Below, in pieces: positions 61,316 through 64,000 of a stretch of 64,000 nucleotides of DNA. A model generated the notes under the pieces. That model searched no databases, was not told the origin of the DNA, and worked only from the letters and a program-made list of their open reading frames with translations. This stretch comes from an uncultured Bacilli bacterium (GTDB taxonomy: Bacteria; Bacillota_I; Bacilli_A; RF39; UBA660): assembly GCA_910576925.1 (NCBI GenBank), contig CAJTKB010000005.1:4461-68460 (forward strand), written 5' to 3'. The position numbers were made by a program, and so were the translations under genes. Numbering within the stretch: the stretch's first letter is position 1; each line of letters begins with the position of its first letter.

Positions 61316-63787
61316 TTAATACTGCATAGAAAATCTATATGGTTTCTCTATACTACCATCACCATCTATTATTCCTACACTTGGATTTAAATAAACAGCT
61401 GGCTTAACAACAGCATTTTGATTCTGTGCACCACATACCACATTTCCACCACAACCTATCACTCTTTGAGTATCAAGAATTAGAGGAATTGTACTTTCAT
61501 TCTGTATACTAATTGTCCAAGTTGGAGTAATTGTGCCACCTGTGGTTCTTGTATCAATACTAGCAAAATCAGTTACAAAAAACCAGTCATCTTCATATGA
61601 AGAACTAGATAATTCAAGATACTCACTTGCATAAACTAATCCTACGTTACCCTTCCAATTACTTCTAGTAGATCTTTCTCTAACATATACATCCAATTCT
61701 GGGTTTAGATCAAGCATTCCCAAATACCAAATAGAAGGCATTATCATCTCTTTAGCTTCTTTCTTTAGTCCGTAATCTTTATATTTACCTGTTCTTGTAT
61801 AATAATCACCTACATTTAAAAGATTCATTAGTGATGATTTAGACCAGTCAGCTTTATTATCACTATCAAAAGGAAGTTCTTCTATTCCTGTATTTCTAAC
61901 CAATTTAATACTATTTTTAAAAATTCCTGATCCATCATCTACTCCAAAAACTCCTAGAATTCTCCATAACTCATCATTAAACTCTACATAGTTATTTGGA
62001 GTAGATCCTATATACACATAATCAACTAATTCTGGGGTTTGATCAGTAGAAGGTTGATTATTCACATACATTTCCTTTGGATCACCAAAAGTATTAAAAC
62101 TAGGCATATTGGAATCATTAGCCTTATCTATTAAAATTTCTACTGCCGTTTTTATGTTTTTTACTGTTATTGTCAAACTTGCTGTTAATCCATTTACTGT
62201 TGTTGCTATTATTGTTGCTTCTCCTTCTCCTACCCCTGTTATCTTTCCCATTTGATCTACTTCTGCAACTGAAGGATTACTACTTGTCCATATAATTGTT
62301 TTATCTCTAGCATTTGGTGGTGTTACTGTTATTATAGGTGTATGTGTAGCTCCTACTTTTATAGTTACATTACCACTTAAAACTATATCAGAAATTTCTG
62401 GATTTTTTACTACTATATTAGCTACTGCGCTATAACCATTTACTGTTGTTACTGTTACTTGAGCAGTTCCTACTCCTACACCTGTTATTTCTCCATTATT
62501 TACTGTTACTATACTTTCATCACTGCTTACCCAACTAAGTATTCTATCTTCTGAGCTTTCTGGTGTTATTGTTGCTATTAATCTTGTGATATCACCTGTT
62601 ACTATCTCTGCTGTTACTTTATCCAAAATCACTCCTTCTGATACTGAATCCCTTACTGTCACGTCTACTTCTTTTATTATTTCGCTTGTATTTGCCATTT
62701 TTTCTTTACTTATTCCATTTGATATTTTTACAACTATTTTAGTTGTTCCTGCTCCTACTGCTGTTATATTTCCATTTGCATCTACTGTTGCTACTCTAGG
62801 ATTGTTACTTGTCCAAGTTAAAGTTTTATTTTCAGCGTTTGGTGGTTCTACTGTTGCTGTTACTGTTGTCGTTTTTCCCGTTATTAGTTCTACTTTATTT
62901 ACATTTAATTTTATACCTGTTGCTTCTGGTTTTTCTACTGTTATTTTAGCACTTGCTGTTTTTCCGTTTACTGTTGTTACTGTTACTATCGCTTCTCCTG
63001 TTCCTACTCCTGTTACTAGTCCTGTTGAGTCTACTCTTGCTATATTTTCATTTGATGTTTTCCAGCTTACTCTTTTATCATTTGCTGTTGCTGGAGTTAT
63101 TGTTTCAGTTAGTTTTACTGTTTCTCCTATCTTTATTGTAGCATTTGTCTTGTCTAGACTTATTCCTTCTTCATAGGTTATACTTGTATCTTTTCCATAT
63201 ACATTTACTCTTATTGTAAAATATTTAGATGTACTTGTTAATTCGTAGTCTTTGTTTAACCACATTCTTAGTTTGTAGTAGTATATTACTGATGTTGTTG
63301 TATTTCCTACATCTAATCTCATTTCTCCTGTTTTTGCTCCAAAGTCATCGTCTTGTATCATTGGTATATATCCAGATGGCTCACTTACTTCTTTATATGG
63401 GCCATTTGGATTGGTTGATTTTTCTAAGTATATTCTTACATCATCGTTTGTTAATGTTGAGTTCATATCTTTTTCTGCTGTTACTTCGTAGGCTATATTG
63501 TGTTGACCTTTTATATTTATTGTTACTGTAAAATCAAATATTTGACCTGGATCACTTAACTTTTTTCCTACTTCGTCTTCCATTGGTAAGGCATTTTCTA
63601 AGGATATTTTATTACTTCCTTCTGTGTATAGCATTGTTACTGTTGCTAAACTTACTTTATTTACTGTTGTTCCTTCTTTTGCATATTTAAATGCTGCATA
63701 ACTTACTCCTACTACTAATACTATCAATAGTAGTAAACTTACTATCGATATTATTACTTTTTTATTATCCCTCTCACTTTTATTCAT
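61316..63787 (-). CDS. Large Ig-like (BIG2) surface protein with TasA-like start and PY-module end
   Basis: About 823 residues. Order: signal-anchor helix (about 10-32, IVSLLLLIVLVVGVSYAAF), a beta domain (about 35-210) with a TasA/CalY-like context (FTVTINIKGQHNIAYEVTAE), four BIG2-type Ig domains (about 215-300, 303-395, 397-480 and 482-560) with W-x-SSN-x-V/A and ITGVG-x-G motifs, and a C-terminal PY-module from NNYVEFNDELWRILGV to GDGSIEKPYRFSMQY. One Cys pair is present in VIGCGGNVVCG. AAGGAG precedes the ATG at 63787. It is probably an extracellular adhesin or matrix protein; it is read away from the IS remnant. The long opposite-strand frame over this gene is a shadow of the repeats. 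Confidence 0.7.
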   Translation of the reverse strand: MNKSERDNKKVIISIVSLLLLIVLVVGVSYAAFKYAKEGTTVNKVSLATVTMLYTEGSNKISLENALPMEDEVGKKLSDPGQIFDFTVTINIKGQHNIAYEVTAEKDMNSTLTNDDVRIYLEKSTNPNGPYKEVSEPSGYIPMIQDDDFGAKTGEMRLDVGNTTTSVIYYYKLRMWLNKDYELTSTSKYFTIRVNVYGKDTSITYEEGISLDKTNATIKIGETVKLTETITPATANDKRVSWKTSNENIARVDSTGLVTGVGTGEAIVTVTTVNGKTASAKITVEKPEATGIKLNVNKVELITGKTTTVTATVEPPNAENKTLTWTSNNPRVATVDANGNITAVGAGTTKIVVKISNGISKEKMANTSEIIKEVDVTVRDSVSEGVILDKVTAEIVTGDITRLIATITPESSEDRILSWVSSDESIVTVNNGEITGVGVGTAQVTVTTVNGYSAVANIVVKNPEISDIVLSGNVTIKVGATHTPIITVTPPNARDKTIIWTSSNPSVAEVDQMGKITGVGEGEATIIATTVNGLTASLTITVKNIKTAVEILIDKANDSNMPSFNTFGDPKEMYVNNQPSTDQTPELVDYVYIGSTPNNYVEFNDELWRILGVFGVDDGSGIFKNSIKLVRNTGIEELPFDSDNKADWSKSSLMNLLNVGDYYTRTGKYKDYGLKKEAKEMIMPSIWYLGMLDLNPELDVYVRERSTRSNWKGNVGLVYASEYLELSSSSYEDDWFFVTDFASIDTRTTGGTITPTWTISIQNESTIPLILDTQRVIGCGGNVVCGAQNQNAVVKPAVYLNPSVGIIDGDGSIEKPYRFSMQY

Positions 63788-63857
63788 AGACATACACTCC
63801 TTACTACTAGTATCTTCGTTTTTTATACTTTTATTCTTGATTTACTTAATTTAAACG

Positions 63858-63899
63858 ATATTATTATGATACTATACGTCTATGATATCACAATAATAT
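63858..63899. repeat. Inverted repeat in the leader of the BIG2 gene
   Basis: Arms ATATTATT-A-TGATA and TATCA-C-AATAATAT with a spacer of about 15 bases, overlapping the most likely promoter (TTTACA-17-TATCAT on the minus strand). It could be an operator or a leader hairpin. Confidence 0.4.
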
Positions 63900-64000
63900 T
63901 ATAGTGTAAATATAGATAAAGTTTGAGTTTCGGTTTTTTATAAGAAACTGAACTGCAAAAGTAAATGCAACCCTAAAAAGACTATATAGTTGCAGTAACT

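Noticed and set aside
62586..63176. A 196-residue plus-strand frame
   Set aside because: It mirrors the codon pattern of the BIG2 repeats of the minus-strand gene, has a low-complexity composition and no ribosome binding site.
1..64000. Mycoplasma-type genetic code (TGA as Trp)
   Set aside because: TGA acts as stop for the VirB4 N-terminal gene and Trp is encoded by TGG throughout; wall genes are also present.
1..64000. CRISPR arrays, tRNA and rRNA genes
   Set aside because: No regularly spaced repeats and no cloverleaf or conserved rRNA segments were seen in the gaps.

Overview
The window is a very AT-rich stretch of a bacterial chromosome with almost all genes on the minus strand. It reads as a Gram-positive, probably anaerobic, gut-type Bacilli/Firmicutes lineage close to the uncultured Mollicutes-like groups. 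It has a lipoteichoic acid synthase start, murC, mltG, sortase and lipoproteins (a walled, single-membrane cell), a large pyruvate:ferredoxin oxidoreductase (anaerobic metabolism), and Bacillus-type gene neighbourhoods (trpS beside a YjbA-family gene; ireB-ruvX-DUF1292-mltG-trmR; two U32 proteins; greA). TGA is used as a stop, so this is not a genetic-code-4 mollicute. Lineage placement is inference.

Layout. 1-5.6 kb: start of an ltaS-like gene, a glycosyltransferase, trpS (plus strand) with a possible iron-sulfur motif, a YjbA-family gene, rmuC and a rhodanese. 5.7-34.9 kb: one long minus-strand locus, apparently driven from a near-consensus promoter at 34841-34869. It encodes a WXG100-like pair, large surface proteins, a class B-type sortase, a complete-looking Tad/Flp pilus core (CpaB-like, TadA, TadB, TadC, tiny pilin candidate, two TadE-like pseudopilins, TadZ-like), and directly after it a Gram-positive type IV secretion core (two VirB2-like membrane proteins, VirB6-like, PrgI-like, a VirB4 split in two genes, a bifunctional wall hydrolase, VirD4). 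No relaxase, integrase or prepilin peptidase is seen, so I read it as a chromosomal hybrid pilus/secretion machine and not a conjugative element. A plus-strand thioredoxin-like lipoprotein gene sits inside it.

35-42 kb: short-chain dehydrogenase, a CssRS-like secretion-stress two-component system, a small membrane protein, murC, and an NlpC/P60 hydrolase whose membrane part matches the VirB2-like proteins of the big locus. 42-46 kb: the trmR-mltG-DUF1292-ruvX-ireB cluster and a rhomboid protease. 46-58 kb: membrane-anchored unknown, pyruvate:ferredoxin oxidoreductase, a repeat-domain surface protein, greA, an SGNH hydrolase gene broken (or recoded) at an A7 tract, an HD dNTPase, the TrhP-like U32 pair and a phosphoesterase. 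58-64 kb: anchored unknown, rmlA-like gene, glycosyltransferase, a decayed ISL3-type insertion sequence end, and a long Ig-like surface protein.

Themes. A recurring extracellular module (Y-[IV]-x-[FY] ... [WYF]-R-[IV]-V ... G-x-G-[ST]-x3-P-Y) occurs six times in four proteins, two of them bracketing the Tad/T4SS locus. The two-helix VirB2-like module occurs three times. These repeats tie the scattered surface genes to the main locus. No tRNA, rRNA or CRISPR array was recognised.
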